This document shows positions 33,575-41,965 of a stretch of DNA of 64,000 nucleotides, one piece after another. The stretch comes from Paenibacillus radicis (ex Gao et al. 2016) (GTDB lineage: Bacteria; Bacillota; Bacilli; Paenibacillales; Paenibacillaceae). A model generated the notes under the pieces. The model worked only from the letters and a program-made list of their open reading frames with translations. It was not told where the DNA came from and did no database searches. The position numbers and the translations under genes were made by a program. Where the stretch lies: assembly GCF_014641555.1 (NCBI RefSeq), contig NZ_BMHY01000005.1, positions 126,011-190,010 of the forward strand, written 5' to 3'. The stretch's first letter is position 1. The number at the start of each line of letters is the position of its first letter.

Positions 33575-33715
33575 AAAAAAAGCAAGCGAAACACGCCTCA
33601 TGCGCATCACACTTGCTTTGATATTTAACATATTAGAAGACATGACTGGACAAATTTCTTGCGTGCTCGTCAGTCAGCCATAAAACTCATCGTTTCATGG
33701 AGAAGCCTTCAATAT
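33575..33715 (-). promoter_or_regulatory. Structured leader RNA with terminator before the polyamine genes
   Basis: Read on the minus strand. A stem P1 GAAG/CTTC (33710-33707 with 33639-33636) encloses two hairpins: CCATGAAAC/GTTTTATGG (33700-33692 with 33686-33678) and GACTG/CAGTC (33675-33671 with 33648-33644). Then an intrinsic terminator forms from AAAGCAAGTG and CGCTTGCTTT (33619-33610 with 33588-33579), followed by TTTTTTTG. It ends 50 bases before the synthase start and no other minus-strand gene lies upstream. This is the layout of a riboswitch or other attenuator. I do not recognise a known class; the fold was made by eye. Confidence 0.55.
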
Positions 33716-34226
33716 TCAAATATCATGTTAGGATCAGAGTCTATATAGCAAATAATTACTTTTACCACTCTTATTGACCGTTTCACAAGTTGACGTGCAT
33801 ATGCACTGGTTGTAAAGTAACCAACTTATAAAATTTGAGCTTTTAACTCAATCAATAAGGCAACGAAAGTTGCCAATCGGCATTTGACCCGGCTGTCCGT
33901 ATGGCCTTAACTTCATGGTGGAAGTGGTCAAAGATTATCTGCTTGGAAAGATCCTACATGACTGAATATTAGCTTTCCAAAATCATACCTCTGTATAATA
34001 GCAGGATAAAGTTTATTGAGCAAGAAAAATTTTTTGGGAAAGGTTATTTTATTTGCGGGTGTCCAAATTGCTGCGTTGTACAAGTGGATGCTCCTATAGT
34101 TTACCCGCATTTCAAGCTAGGATTTATGGTAATATTAGTACACGAGATTGCCATTTTTATTGAGTAATGACGCTAAATCCTAGACATTTCCGACAAGTAA
34201 TTGTTTTGCTGAAACCATATCGACAA
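33716..34226. other. Intergenic stretch between divergent polyamine and hprK-like genes
   Basis: About 510 bases with no convincing gene. It holds a perfect 12-bp palindrome GTGCATATGCAC at 33795-33806 and, beside it, GGTTGTAAAGTAACC (33808-33822), possible operator sites near the minus-strand promoter region. TATATA around 33750 is a candidate minus-strand -10. The rest is AT-rich with stops in all frames. Confidence 0.45.
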
Positions 34227-34259
34227 CAAGGCCGTCAGGAAGTTAATCTGACGGCCTTG
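34227..34259 (+). promoter_or_regulatory. Perfect 12-bp stem in the hprK leader region
   Basis: CAAGGCCGTCAG and CTGACGGCCTTG flank a nine-base loop. It ends 69 bases before the HPr kinase start. No T-tract follows at once, so it is either a terminator for upstream transcription without a U-run or a structured leader element. Confidence 0.5.
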
Positions 34260-34328
34260 CTTCACAGGCAGTTTATGTTTTTTTTGTAAAGATGAGCAGG
34301 AGTACGTCCTGTAGAGAGGGGAGAGCGC

Positions 34329-35246
34329 ATGAAAACAATTACAGTGAAACGTCTAACTGAAGCGTTCCAATTGGAAGTACTTGCGGGAGCCGACCGGATG
34401 GATCGCGTCATTTCCCGTCCGCGGACGCATAGACCGGGACTTGAGTTTGTAGGGTATTTTGATTTTTTTCCTATGGAGCGGGTACAGGTTCTTGGACGCA
34501 AGGAGATTAACTATTTATTGACGCTGACGGTAGAAGAGCGCCTGCTTCATATTGGCAACGTAGTCAAATATCATCCGCCATGCTTTATTGTGACTTCAGG
34601 ACAGCAGGAGATTCCCTATTTGACGCTGTTCTGCGATCAGGAGGGCATACCGCTGCTGCGAACATCGGAGACAACGACCGAGTTTATTGCCAAGCTGGAC
34701 GGTTATCTGTTGAAAGCCTTGGCGCCCGAGTTGTCGATTCACGGTGTTTGCGTAAACGTCTCAGGCATAGGCATTCTGCTGCGCGGCAAATCGGGAATTG
34801 GCAAGAGTGAAACGGCCCATACCCTTATTAGAAGAGGGCATCGATTTGTTGCGGACGATATCGTGGTGCTCAAGAAGCTTGGCCCTTCGACGCTTCTCGG
34901 CACACATAATGTGACGGCGCGTGAATTCCTTGCTTTGCGCAGCGTTGGACTCATAAATGTTGTGCGCCAGTACGGCCGCAGAGCATTCCAAGATGAAACG
35001 CGAATTGTACTCGATATCGAGCTTTCTCCTTGGCAGGAAAATGCTCTGAACAATGAGCTTGAGGTCATCCCTCAATTCACAGAGTATCTTGGCGTTCAAA
35101 TTCCGCATATTGAAATCCAGCTTCAGCCGGGGCGTGATGTAGCTGGCTTAATCGAAGCGGCGGCGAACAACTGGTATCTGAAGCAGCACGGCTACAGTGC
35201 CGTTGATGAGTTCATGAAGCGGGTCGAAGACGGCATGCAGCAGTGA
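34329..35246 (+). CDS. hprK: HPr kinase/phosphorylase, divergent copy
   Basis: 305 residues, normal HprK length. The P-loop is R-G-K-S-G-I-G-K-S-E, followed by R-R-G-H-R-F-V-A-D-D and the C-terminal L-Q-P-G-R-D-V-A-G-L-I-E-A-A-A-N-N. The family signature, normally E-I-R-G-L-G-I-I-N-V, reads A-L-R-S-V-G-L-I-N-V here, losing its first glutamate. HprK phosphorylates Ser46 of HPr and so drives CcpA catabolite control. It is usually beside lgt, which is absent here, so this may be a second, specialised copy. GAGGGGAG precedes ATG 34329. A cre-like site occurs later in this window (51463). Confidence 0.85.
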   Translation: MKTITVKRLTEAFQLEVLAGADRMDRVISRPRTHRPGLEFVGYFDFFPMERVQVLGRKEINYLLTLTVEERLLHIGNVVKYHPPCFIVTSGQQEIPYLTLFCDQEGIPLLRTSETTTEFIAKLDGYLLKALAPELSIHGVCVNVSGIGILLRGKSGIGKSETAHTLIRRGHRFVADDIVVLKKLGPSTLLGTHNVTAREFLALRSVGLINVVRQYGRRAFQDETRIVLDIELSPWQENALNNELEVIPQFTEYLGVQIPHIEIQLQPGRDVAGLIEAAANNWYLKQHGYSAVDEFMKRVEDGMQQ

Positions 35247-35261
35247 TATCTTGCAAATGTT

Positions 35262-35294
35262 AGGAGAACGAGCAATAGGGCGTTCTCCTTTTTG
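35262..35294 (+). terminator. Rho-independent terminator
   Basis: GGAGAACG and CGTTCTCC flank a ten-base loop and are followed by TTTTTG. It closes the hprK-like gene. Confidence 0.88.
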
Positions 35295-35471
35295 CTGTCC
35301 CTCACCACGCTTCCACTAACATGCCTCTTCCCATAGATAGAGAATTTCAATAGACAAATAGAACTCCTTTATTGGGCAGAGCATTTACTTTTGTCCTGTA
35401 AAAGAGTAATTTTAAAGCCGAGTTATCAAATGGGAATTATATACTAAACAGCAACCAGGGGGTAAAGCAGA

Positions 35472-36281
35472 ATGAGAAAGGCCATTTTTTCATTATTATT
35501 GGCAGTTTTACTGGCAGCAGCAGTGTCCGCTTGCGGTCAGAGCAGTAACGAGGGAAACAAGGACAAGGACGTCAAAAAGGTAGTAGTAGGCACGGGAACG
35601 AAGTTCCCGAAGGTGTTTTTCTTGGACGAAAAAGGAGAGCTGACGGGATTTGATGTGGAGCTGCTGAAAGAAATTGACAAACGTTTGCCGCAATATGAGT
35701 TCGAATTTAAGACTTCGGATCTGACAAATCTGTTCCTGAGCTTGAAAACAAACAAGATTGATCTGATTGCTCATCAGCTGGAAAAGAATCCAGAGCGGGA
35801 GGCGGAGTACCTGTTCAACGAGCTGCCGTACGCTTACTGGAAGAGCAAAATTATTGTGGCCAAGGACAACAATAATCCCATTCAATCATTGGATGATTTG
35901 AAAGGCAAAAAAGCCGTTGTAACAGCGAACAGTGCAGCCGCAACGCTGCTGGAAAACTATAATAAAGCGCATGACAATGCGATCGAAATCGTCTATCAGA
36001 GCGGTGCGGCCAATGATATGCTCACGCTGGTCACATCCGGCAGAGTGGACTTCTTCATTGCTCCGGACTTTACGCTCGATATTGTCGATCCGCAGCATCA
36101 GTTGAAGGCGGTAGGTGAGCCGCTGAGTGCAACTGATATCCAATATGTATTCCGCAAGGATGACCCGGATTCCAAGGTGCTGGCCGATTCGATCGACGGT
36201 GTAATAAAGGAACTGCGCGAAGACGGCACGCTAGCGGCATTGAGTGAAAAGTGGCTCAGTTTTGATGCAACCATTCAATAA
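35472..36281 (+). CDS. Amino-acid-type ABC substrate-binding lipoprotein
   Basis: 269 residues. A lipoprotein signal ends at A-V-S-A-C (Cys21). The mature part follows the family-3 solute-binding pattern of cystine and polar amino acid transporters: G-T-G-T-K-F-P, then G-x-x-T-G-F-D-V-E-L-L-K-E-I, then V-T-A-N-S-A-A, and D-F-F-I-A-P-D. GGGGG precedes ATG 35472. No permease or ATPase gene is adjacent, so it must work with a transporter elsewhere. Downstream are two flavin monooxygenases and a GNAT. This resembles the B. subtilis ytmI-type sulfur operon, which pairs TcyJ/TcyK binding proteins with such enzymes, so the ligand is probably a cystine-like or S-alkyl-cysteine compound. Confidence 0.85.
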   Translation: MRKAIFSLLLAVLLAAAVSACGQSSNEGNKDKDVKKVVVGTGTKFPKVFFLDEKGELTGFDVELLKEIDKRLPQYEFEFKTSDLTNLFLSLKTNKIDLIAHQLEKNPEREAEYLFNELPYAYWKSKIIVAKDNNNPIQSLDDLKGKKAVVTANSAAATLLENYNKAHDNAIEIVYQSGAANDMLTLVTSGRVDFFIAPDFTLDIVDPQHQLKAVGEPLSATDIQYVFRKDDPDSKVLADSIDGVIKELREDGTLAALSEKWLSFDATIQ

Positions 36282-36310
36282 ATTCATCTAGGTGAGAAGG
36301 AGTGTTAGCA

Positions 36311-37333
36311 ATGGCAATCAGACTTGGCATATTGGATCAAAGTGTTGTTTTCCCGGGACTGTCTCCTCAAGATACATTGCGTTATACGGTGGAGCTGGCA
36401 CAGCTTGCAGAACGGCTTGGCTATGAGAGCTTCTGGGTATCCGAGCATCACGGCACCCCATTCAGCGCAGGACCATCTCCGGAGGTGCTGGCAGCTTATC
36501 TGCTGGCTAGCACCTCTAAGATTCGGATTGGATCTGGAGGCGTCATGCTGCAGCACTACAGTCCGTATAAGGTAGCAGAGAACTTTAATGTGCTGTCGAC
36601 GCTGGCGCCAGGCCGAGTTGATCTTGGTGTTGGCCGGGCTCCGGGCGGGATGCCGCTTGCAACGAAGGCACTGCAGTCCGGCAAGGAGCAGCAGACGCTG
36701 GAGGATAAGCTTGCGGAGCTGGATGTGTATCTGTATGGTCCGGCGGGTGAAGAGCATCCGCTTGCGGGTCTGCAGGCTGCGCCGCTGCCTTCGGTGCCGG
36801 CGGAGGTCTATGTGCTCGGCACCAGTGCAGATAGCGCAGAGCTGGCTGCCAGACTCGGTTATCGCTATGCTTATGCACTGTCCATTCATAACAATCCTGA
36901 AGTTGCGGCAGCTGCTTTTGCTGCCTATCGAGCGCAGTTTCAAGCCCTTCGCGGCAGGCAGCCGGAAGCGCTGCTTGGCATAGCGGTTGTCGTAGCACCT
37001 ACAGACGAGGAGGCTGCAGAGCTGGCTGGAGAAGGCGTCAATGTCCGCATTACTTTTGAAGATGGACAGACGGTGAACGTCACTTCCCTTGAGCAGGCGG
37101 AGATATTCGCCAAGCAGGCCGGAAAAGCCTACACGACGGAGGTTAAAAAGTCCTTTGTTGTGCATGGAAGCCCGGCTTCTGTACGCCAGCAGCTGCTGGA
37201 GCTGAAAGAGAAGTATCAGGTGGATGGCTTTATCGCAAGCAATCATATTGCAGATGTAGAGAAGAGATTCCGGTCGTTTGAGCTTCTATATGAGGCTGCT
37301 TCAAGCATAGAGCCTTATGCTGTTCAAGCGTAA
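36311..37333 (+). CDS. Luciferase-like flavin-dependent oxidoreductase (YtmO/MsnO8-like)
   Basis: 340 residues from ATG 36311 with GAAGGAG upstream. Luciferase-like landmarks: R-L-G-I-L-D-Q-S, A-E-R-L-G-Y-E-S-F-W-V-S-E-H-H-G, G-S-G-G-V-M-L-Q-H-Y-S-P-Y-K-V-A-E-N-F and the phosphate/FMN loop R-V-D-L-G-V-G-R-A-P-G-G. These place it in the MsnO8 group that includes B. subtilis YtmO (CmoO). It would use FMNH2 and O2 to oxidise a sulfur compound. It lies 29 bases after the binding-protein gene and 32 bases before a second flavin monooxygenase. No flavin reductase is present in the window, so it must use one from elsewhere. Confidence 0.87.
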   Translation: MAIRLGILDQSVVFPGLSPQDTLRYTVELAQLAERLGYESFWVSEHHGTPFSAGPSPEVLAAYLLASTSKIRIGSGGVMLQHYSPYKVAENFNVLSTLAPGRVDLGVGRAPGGMPLATKALQSGKEQQTLEDKLAELDVYLYGPAGEEHPLAGLQAAPLPSVPAEVYVLGTSADSAELAARLGYRYAYALSIHNNPEVAAAAFAAYRAQFQALRGRQPEALLGIAVVVAPTDEEAAELAGEGVNVRITFEDGQTVNVTSLEQAEIFAKQAGKAYTTEVKKSFVVHGSPASVRQQLLELKEKYQVDGFIASNHIADVEKRFRSFELLYEAASSIEPYAVQA

Positions 37334-37365
37334 ATATTAATAAATGAAGGGTGAGGTGAGCCCAG

Positions 37366-38688
37366 ATGGGAGCACGCAAACAGTTGAAGCTTGGCGCAAT
37401 GCTTCAAGGCATTAGCGGCAATGTGGGAGCATGGCGTCATCCGGAGGTTCCGGCTAACGCCAGCGTAAGTTTGAAGTTCTATCAGCAGCAGGCGCTTGCG
37501 GCTGAACGCAGTAAATTCGACTTTGTGTTTATCGCGGATGGGCTTTATATAACAGAGCAGTCGATCCCTCATTTTCTAAGCCGCTTTGAGCCCATTACGA
37601 TTCTGTCGGTCTTGGCGGGTGTAACTACGAGGATTGGTCTTGTGGGCACCTTGTCGACGACGTATAGCGAACCGTTTACGGTGGCCAGACAATTTGGCTC
37701 ACTGGACCTGATCAGCGATGGCAGAGCAGGCTGGAACGTGGTCACTTCGCCGCTTGCAGGCTCTGAGAAAAATCATAATAACCGCAAGCATCCGAGCCAT
37801 CCGGAGCGCTATGCAATCGCTGAGGAGCACCTCAGCGTGGTTCGCGGTCTGTGGGATTCCTGGGAGGAAGACGCATTCGTGCGCGATAAGGAATCCGGCG
37901 TCTTTTTCGACCCAAGCAAGCTGCACCGCTTGAATCACGAAGGGACATATTTCAAGGTGGAAGGGCCTTTGAATATTGAACGGTCCAAGCAAGGGCAGCC
38001 GGTGGTCTTTCAGGCGGGCTCCTCGGAGAGCGGCAAGGATCTGGCCGCAAGAAGCGCGGATGCCGTGTTTACAGCACATGGAAGCATCGAGGAGGCTAAG
38101 GCATTCTATAAGGATGTGAAGGAACGGGCTGTGACGTATGGGCGTGTGCCGGATGATATCGTTATCGCGCCCGGTATTTCACCGATTATTGGGCGTACGG
38201 CGGAGGAAGCAGAGGCCAAGTATCAGGAAGTTGCCAGCCTTGCGAGCATTGAGCAAGCCATTGAGCATCTAGGCCGTTTTTTCGAGCATCATGATTTTAG
38301 CCAATATCCGTTGGATGAACCGTTTCCCGATCTTGGCGAGCTTGGCAAGGACAGCTTCCAGAGCACGACAAATCTGATTAAGCGTCGGGCGAAGGAGGGC
38401 GGCTTGACGCTGAGACAGCTCGCTCTTGAACTGGCGACGCCGCGTACGCCGTTTATCGGCACGGCTGTACAAGTGGCCGACACGATCGAGCAGTGGCATC
38501 GTGAGGAAGCGGCAGACGGCTTTGTCATTCGCGGCATGCTGCCTAGCTTCTTTGATGAGTTTATCGAGCAGGTAGTACCTTTGCTGCAGGAGCGCGGAAT
38601 TTTCCGTACGGAGTATGAATCGGATACGTTTAGAGGAAATCTTGGCTTGGCTATTCCAGAGAATCGTTATGCGGTTGAGCGCGTATAA
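37366..38688 (+). CDS. NtaA/SnaA/DszA-family flavin monooxygenase (YtnJ-like)
   Basis: 440 residues, the typical length of the NtaA/SnaA/DszA/YtnJ family. Motifs: L-K-L-G-A-M-L-Q-G at the start, [40 protein letters not shown] and [12 protein letters not shown]. The family uses FMNH2 from a separate reductase to cleave C-S or C-N bonds; B. subtilis YtnJ (CmoJ) acts on N-acetylated S-alkyl cysteines. A GNAT follows 30 bases later, as expected for an acetylate-then-oxidise route. A related copy on the other strand lies at 39414-40733. Confidence 0.88.
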   Translation: MGARKQLKLGAMLQGISGNVGAWRHPEVPANASVSLKFYQQQALAAERSKFDFVFIADGLYITEQSIPHFLSRFEPITILSVLAGVTTRIGLVGTLSTTYSEPFTVARQFGSLDLISDGRAGWNVVTSPLAGSEKNHNNRKHPSHPERYAIAEEHLSVVRGLWDSWEEDAFVRDKESGVFFDPSKLHRLNHEGTYFKVEGPLNIERSKQGQPVVFQAGSSESGKDLAARSADAVFTAHGSIEEAKAFYKDVKERAVTYGRVPDDIVIAPGISPIIGRTAEEAEAKYQEVASLASIEQAIEHLGRFFEHHDFSQYPLDEPFPDLGELGKDSFQSTTNLIKRRAKEGGLTLRQLALELATPRTPFIGTAVQVADTIEQWHREEAADGFVIRGMLPSFFDEFIEQVVPLLQERGIFRTEYESDTFRGNLGLAIPENRYAVERV

Positions 38689-38718
38689 GACTTTCATTTT
38701 CGATAGCGGGGTGATTAT

Positions 38719-39252
38719 ATGGGAAACGAAGGACTAGTGATTCGTGAGACGACGGCTAGTGATCTGCCGGAAATCGAAAGTCTGCTGCTGGATGCCTATG
38801 TGCAATATGCGCAGGTTTTGCCTGAGGAGGTATGGCTAGGCTATAGGGAAGATATTTTGCAAAATGCCCGCAACAACGAGGCTTGGCATAAGCTTCTTGC
38901 CGTGTACGAGAATAAGGTAGTGGGCAGCGTCTTTTTGTTTGGGCCATCCTTGACGGAATCGGATATCGTGAAACGCCGGGCTGGTGCCCCCTTTGTCCGC
39001 TTGCTGGCCGTTCATCCTTCAGCAAGAGGCAAGGGTGTCGCTACAGCGCTTATCCAGCATTGCGCTCGTATAGCCGCAGACCATGGTAAAGACTTTCTGT
39101 ATCTGAACACATCGGATATGATGTCGGATGCGGTCCGTCTATATGAGAATCTTGGTTTTGAGCGCATTCCGGAACACGAGCGGAATAATTCGGGGATATG
39201 GATTAAAAGCTATAAATTGAATTTGCAAACGACGGGGCTGCTTCATGCCTAG
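38719..39252 (+). CDS. GNAT acetyltransferase of the sulfur-salvage operon
   Basis: 177 residues with a standard GNAT core: V-R-L-L-A-V-H-P-S-A-R-G-K-G-V-A-T-A-L holds the R-G-x-G-x-A acetyl-CoA loop, and V-R-L-Y-E-N-L-G-F-E-R is the conserved late helix. GGGG precedes ATG 38719. By position it corresponds to YtmI (SnaA) of B. subtilis, which N-acetylates S-modified cysteines before flavin-dependent cleavage. The substrate assignment is inferred from the neighbours, not from active-site residues. A terminator follows, so this is the operon end. Confidence 0.85.
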   Translation: MGNEGLVIRETTASDLPEIESLLLDAYVQYAQVLPEEVWLGYREDILQNARNNEAWHKLLAVYENKVVGSVFLFGPSLTESDIVKRRAGAPFVRLLAVHPSARGKGVATALIQHCARIAADHGKDFLYLNTSDMMSDAVRLYENLGFERIPEHERNNSGIWIKSYKLNLQTTGLLHA

Positions 39253-39272
39253 TGCATTGCATGCTGAGGGGA

Positions 39273-39312
39273 GAGCGTTTCAGTCTTAACGGACTGGGGC
39301 GTTCTTTTTTTT
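39273..39312 (+). terminator. Rho-independent terminator
   Basis: A 13-bp stem with G-T pairs (GAGCGTTTCAGTC with GACTGGGGCGTTC) is followed by TTTTTTTT. It closes the plus-strand sulfur-salvage operon. A second inverted repeat, GGCGACTGTA/TACAGTCGCC (39360-39405), lies past the stop of the convergent monooxygenase gene. Confidence 0.85.
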
Positions 39313-39413
39313 ATCCGGTAGGGAGTGATTTGCGAGGGTTCGGCGAATTTATTTAAATGGCGACTGTAGGGGAGGCCTGCTATACGCGAGTCCTATACAG
39401 TCGCCACACATTA

Positions 39414-40733
39414 TTATTGTGGTTGGGTGTACCGATTTGCCGGAATAGGAATACCCAGATTGCCGCGCAGCGTATCGGATTCATATTCCTTGCGGTAAAT
39501 GCCTCTGGCTTGGAGGAGGGGGACAACGTGATCGACGAAGTCGTCAAGACCGCTTGGTACGGCGGCGCCGACGATAAAACCGTCTGCAGCGTCCTCTTCC
39601 AGCCACTGTTCAATAAGGGCAGCAACTCTCTCCGGGGTGCCGATAAAGCCAGGGCGTGGCGTTGCGACGCGGAGAGCGACCTCGCGCAAGGTCAAGCGCT
39701 CTTCTTTGGCCTGCCGCTTAATGACTTCATTGCCGCTGCGGATGCTCGGCCAGTTATAAATATCCAGATCCTCGAATAGCGCGTCTGCCGGATACTGAGA
39801 CAGGTCGTGATGGTTGAAATACCGACCCAAATAATCAAGCGCTTTTTCTACTGTGACCAGATTGGCTATTTCCTGATATTTGCGTTCGGCCTCTTCGGTC
39901 GTCTTGCCTACAACAGGACCAATAGCCGGGAAAATTTTGATAGCGTCAGGAGAGCGGCCGAAGCCTGCTGCCCGGGCCTTAATATCGGCATAGAAGGCTT
40001 TGGCGTCCTCAATGGATTCGAGACCCGTGAACACGGCATCGGCTTCCCTGGCTGCCAGCCCGCGCCCATCCCCTGATGACCCCGCTTGAAATACGACAGG
40101 ATGCCCTTGCTTGGAGCGGGATATGTTAAGCGGACCTCTGACGGAGTAGTATTGGCCCTTGTGATTGAGCGTGTGCAGCTTATTGGGGTCAAAAAACTGT
40201 CCGCTCTGCTTGTCCCCTACAAACGCATCGTCCTCCCAGGAATCCCATAATCCGCGCACGACATCCAGGTACTCTTGCGCAATCTTATAACGTTCTTCCC
40301 GCTCAATGTGATTTTCCTTGCCGAAGTTGGCCGCTGATCCTTCCATATAAGAGGTGACGAGATTCCAGCCCGCACGTCCGCGGCTGATTTGATCCAGTGA
40401 GGCGAACTGTCTCGCTACGTTAAAGGGTTCGCTATAAGAGGTTGAGAGCGTGCCGACTAGGCCGATGTGGGAAGTGACGGAGCCAATAGCCGACAGAAGG
40501 GTGAGCGGCTCGAAGCGATTAAGGAAATGCGGCAGCGATTTTTCCGTAATGTACAGTCCGTCTGCAATGAAGACAAGGTCAAACTTGCCCTCCTCCGCTT
40601 TTAATGCCTGTTTTTTATAGAAATCAATATTTATACTAGCATTAGGCGATACATCGGGATGCTGCCAATCGGTATGGCTGCCGCCCACTCCATGCAATAT
40701 AGCGCCAAGCTTGAGTTGTTTACGACGGGACAT
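39414..40733 (-). CDS. NtaA/SnaA/DszA-family flavin monooxygenase, second copy
   Basis: 439 residues, closely similar in layout to the enzyme at 37366-38688: [48 protein letters not shown] and [17 protein letters not shown] precedes ATG 40733. The two are diverged paralogues facing each other, probably acting on different sulfur compounds. It is monocistronic. A perfect palindrome ATCCTATAGGAT (40765-40776) sits 32 bases upstream of its start and is a likely operator. Confidence 0.88.
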   Translation of the reverse strand: MSRRKQLKLGAILHGVGGSHTDWQHPDVSPNASINIDFYKKQALKAEEGKFDLVFIADGLYITEKSLPHFLNRFEPLTLLSAIGSVTSHIGLVGTLSTSYSEPFNVARQFASLDQISRGRAGWNLVTSYMEGSAANFGKENHIEREERYKIAQEYLDVVRGLWDSWEDDAFVGDKQSGQFFDPNKLHTLNHKGQYYSVRGPLNISRSKQGHPVVFQAGSSGDGRGLAAREADAVFTGLESIEDAKAFYADIKARAAGFGRSPDAIKIFPAIGPVVGKTTEEAERKYQEIANLVTVEKALDYLGRYFNHHDLSQYPADALFEDLDIYNWPSIRSGNEVIKRQAKEERLTLREVALRVATPRPGFIGTPERVAALIEQWLEEDAADGFIVGAAVPSGLDDFVDHVVPLLQARGIYRKEYESDTLRGNLGIPIPANRYTQPQ

Positions 40734-40764
40734 TTGATTTCCTCCGTTTCATCATTGTAATAAA

Positions 40765-40776
40765 ATCCTATAGGAT
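40765..40776 (-). promoter_or_regulatory. Palindrome ATCCTATAGGAT upstream of a flavin monooxygenase gene
   Basis: A perfect 12-bp palindrome 32 bases before the start of the minus-strand monooxygenase, overlapping a plausible promoter region. It could be an operator for a sulfur-responsive repressor such as CymR, but I cannot confirm the consensus. Confidence 0.4.
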
Positions 40777-40986
40777 AAGTTGTATTTATAGGCGTGGCAA
40801 AAAGCAGCTTATTCTATTAGTCTATCATTGGCTGTTAATCCTCCGTTATAAAGCTTTTCAATGGATACATACAATTTTCTGATCGATCATTTGTGGAACA
40901 CCCCCTGCAATAGTTGAACGGAATAAGTCGGATGATTCGCAGTAGATCCTGCTACTCTAAGGGAGAAGGGAAGGGAGGTCATTGAG

Positions 40987-41865
40987 ATGAATGTGCTCGA
41001 AAATTTGAATAGAGCGTTAGATTACATGGAACAGAATTTAGAGAATGAAGTGGATGAGCAGGAGCTGGCAAGACGTGCTTATTGCTCGGTTTATCATTTT
41101 AAAAGAATGTTCGCTTACTTGGCAGGCATTTCGCTTCAAGATTATATTCGCCGCAGACGTTTAACGCTCGCTGCACTTGAATTGCAGAACCGTACTGTGA
41201 AAGTAATTGATGTTGCCGTGAAGTATGGCTATCATTCGCCTGATGCTTTTACGCGCGCTTTTCAAAGTCAGCATGGAATGACACCTACAGAAATGAGAGC
41301 AACGAATCAGTCGCTCAAAGTATATCCGCCAATGACCTTTCGTCTAACGATTGGAGGAGGCGAACCGATGAAGTTTAGAATCGAGAATAAGGAAGCTTTT
41401 CAAGTGATCGGGATAACAAACCGGGTTACACCCATTGAGATGGGGGAGCATCCTGGTGTCGAACAAGTGTGGCGCTCAATAGATCATGACACGTACGCCG
41501 AGCTGAAATCACTGAATAACGCGGAACCATTCGGAATGGCTCATGTGAATGTTGGAGAAGGGGCTGGACGTACGAAGGGTGATTACGACTATTATTTGGC
41601 CATTGCTTCAACTGAGGCATGCCCCGAAAAGTTCACCCGATTGTACGTGCCGGCTGCGACATGGGTTGTGATCGATGTGAAAGTTCCTTGGGGACCAGAA
41701 AAATGGCAGCAAATTTATGGAGAATGGTTTCCCTCGTCTGGATATGAACAGATAGAGGGCCCTACGATACAGGTGGGGCCAGACATTCAAATCGGCGTAG
41801 AGAAGCAGATGATGACAGAAGAGGTTGCAGTGGAGTATTGGATACCTGTTAGGAAAGTTCGGTAG
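40987..41865 (+). CDS. AraC-family regulator with GyrI-like effector domain
   Basis: 292 residues. The N-terminal AraC DNA-binding domain (about 5-108) has A-Y-C-S-V-Y-H-F-K-R-M-F and the second helix pair I-D-V-A-V-K-Y-G-Y-H-S-P-D-A-F-T-R-A-F. About 125-292 form a GyrI-like/effector-binding domain ending V-E-Y-W-I-P-V. This architecture is shared by many multidrug-sensing regulators such as Rob relatives. GGGAGG precedes ATG 40987. No direct target gene follows; the divergent monooxygenase is 253 bases away. Confidence 0.88.
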   Translation: MNVLENLNRALDYMEQNLENEVDEQELARRAYCSVYHFKRMFAYLAGISLQDYIRRRRLTLAALELQNRTVKVIDVAVKYGYHSPDAFTRAFQSQHGMTPTEMRATNQSLKVYPPMTFRLTIGGGEPMKFRIENKEAFQVIGITNRVTPIEMGEHPGVEQVWRSIDHDTYAELKSLNNAEPFGMAHVNVGEGAGRTKGDYDYYLAIASTEACPEKFTRLYVPAATWVVIDVKVPWGPEKWQQIYGEWFPSSGYEQIEGPTIQVGPDIQIGVEKQMMTEEVAVEYWIPVRKVR

Positions 41866-41887
41866 ATATACCACGAAAATATAGACC

Positions 41888-41913
41888 AGGGCCATCCGGC
41901 AAAGGATGGCCCT
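41888..41913. terminator. Hairpin between convergent genes
   Basis: GGGCCATCC and GGATGGCCC form a 9-bp stem with a GGCAAA-type loop just after the AraC/GyrI stop. T residues are few on both sides. It probably terminates the plus-strand gene. Confidence 0.6.
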
Positions 41914-41965
41914 TAGACTGTTCTATCGATTCATGCTTGTCGATTGATTTATATACTCCCGCACA

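Noticed and set aside
33633..33680. A CTGACGA string in the polyamine leader that resembles the hammerhead ribozyme core.
   Set aside because: The required stem between CTGANGA and GAAA is absent and no cleavage-site helix can be drawn.
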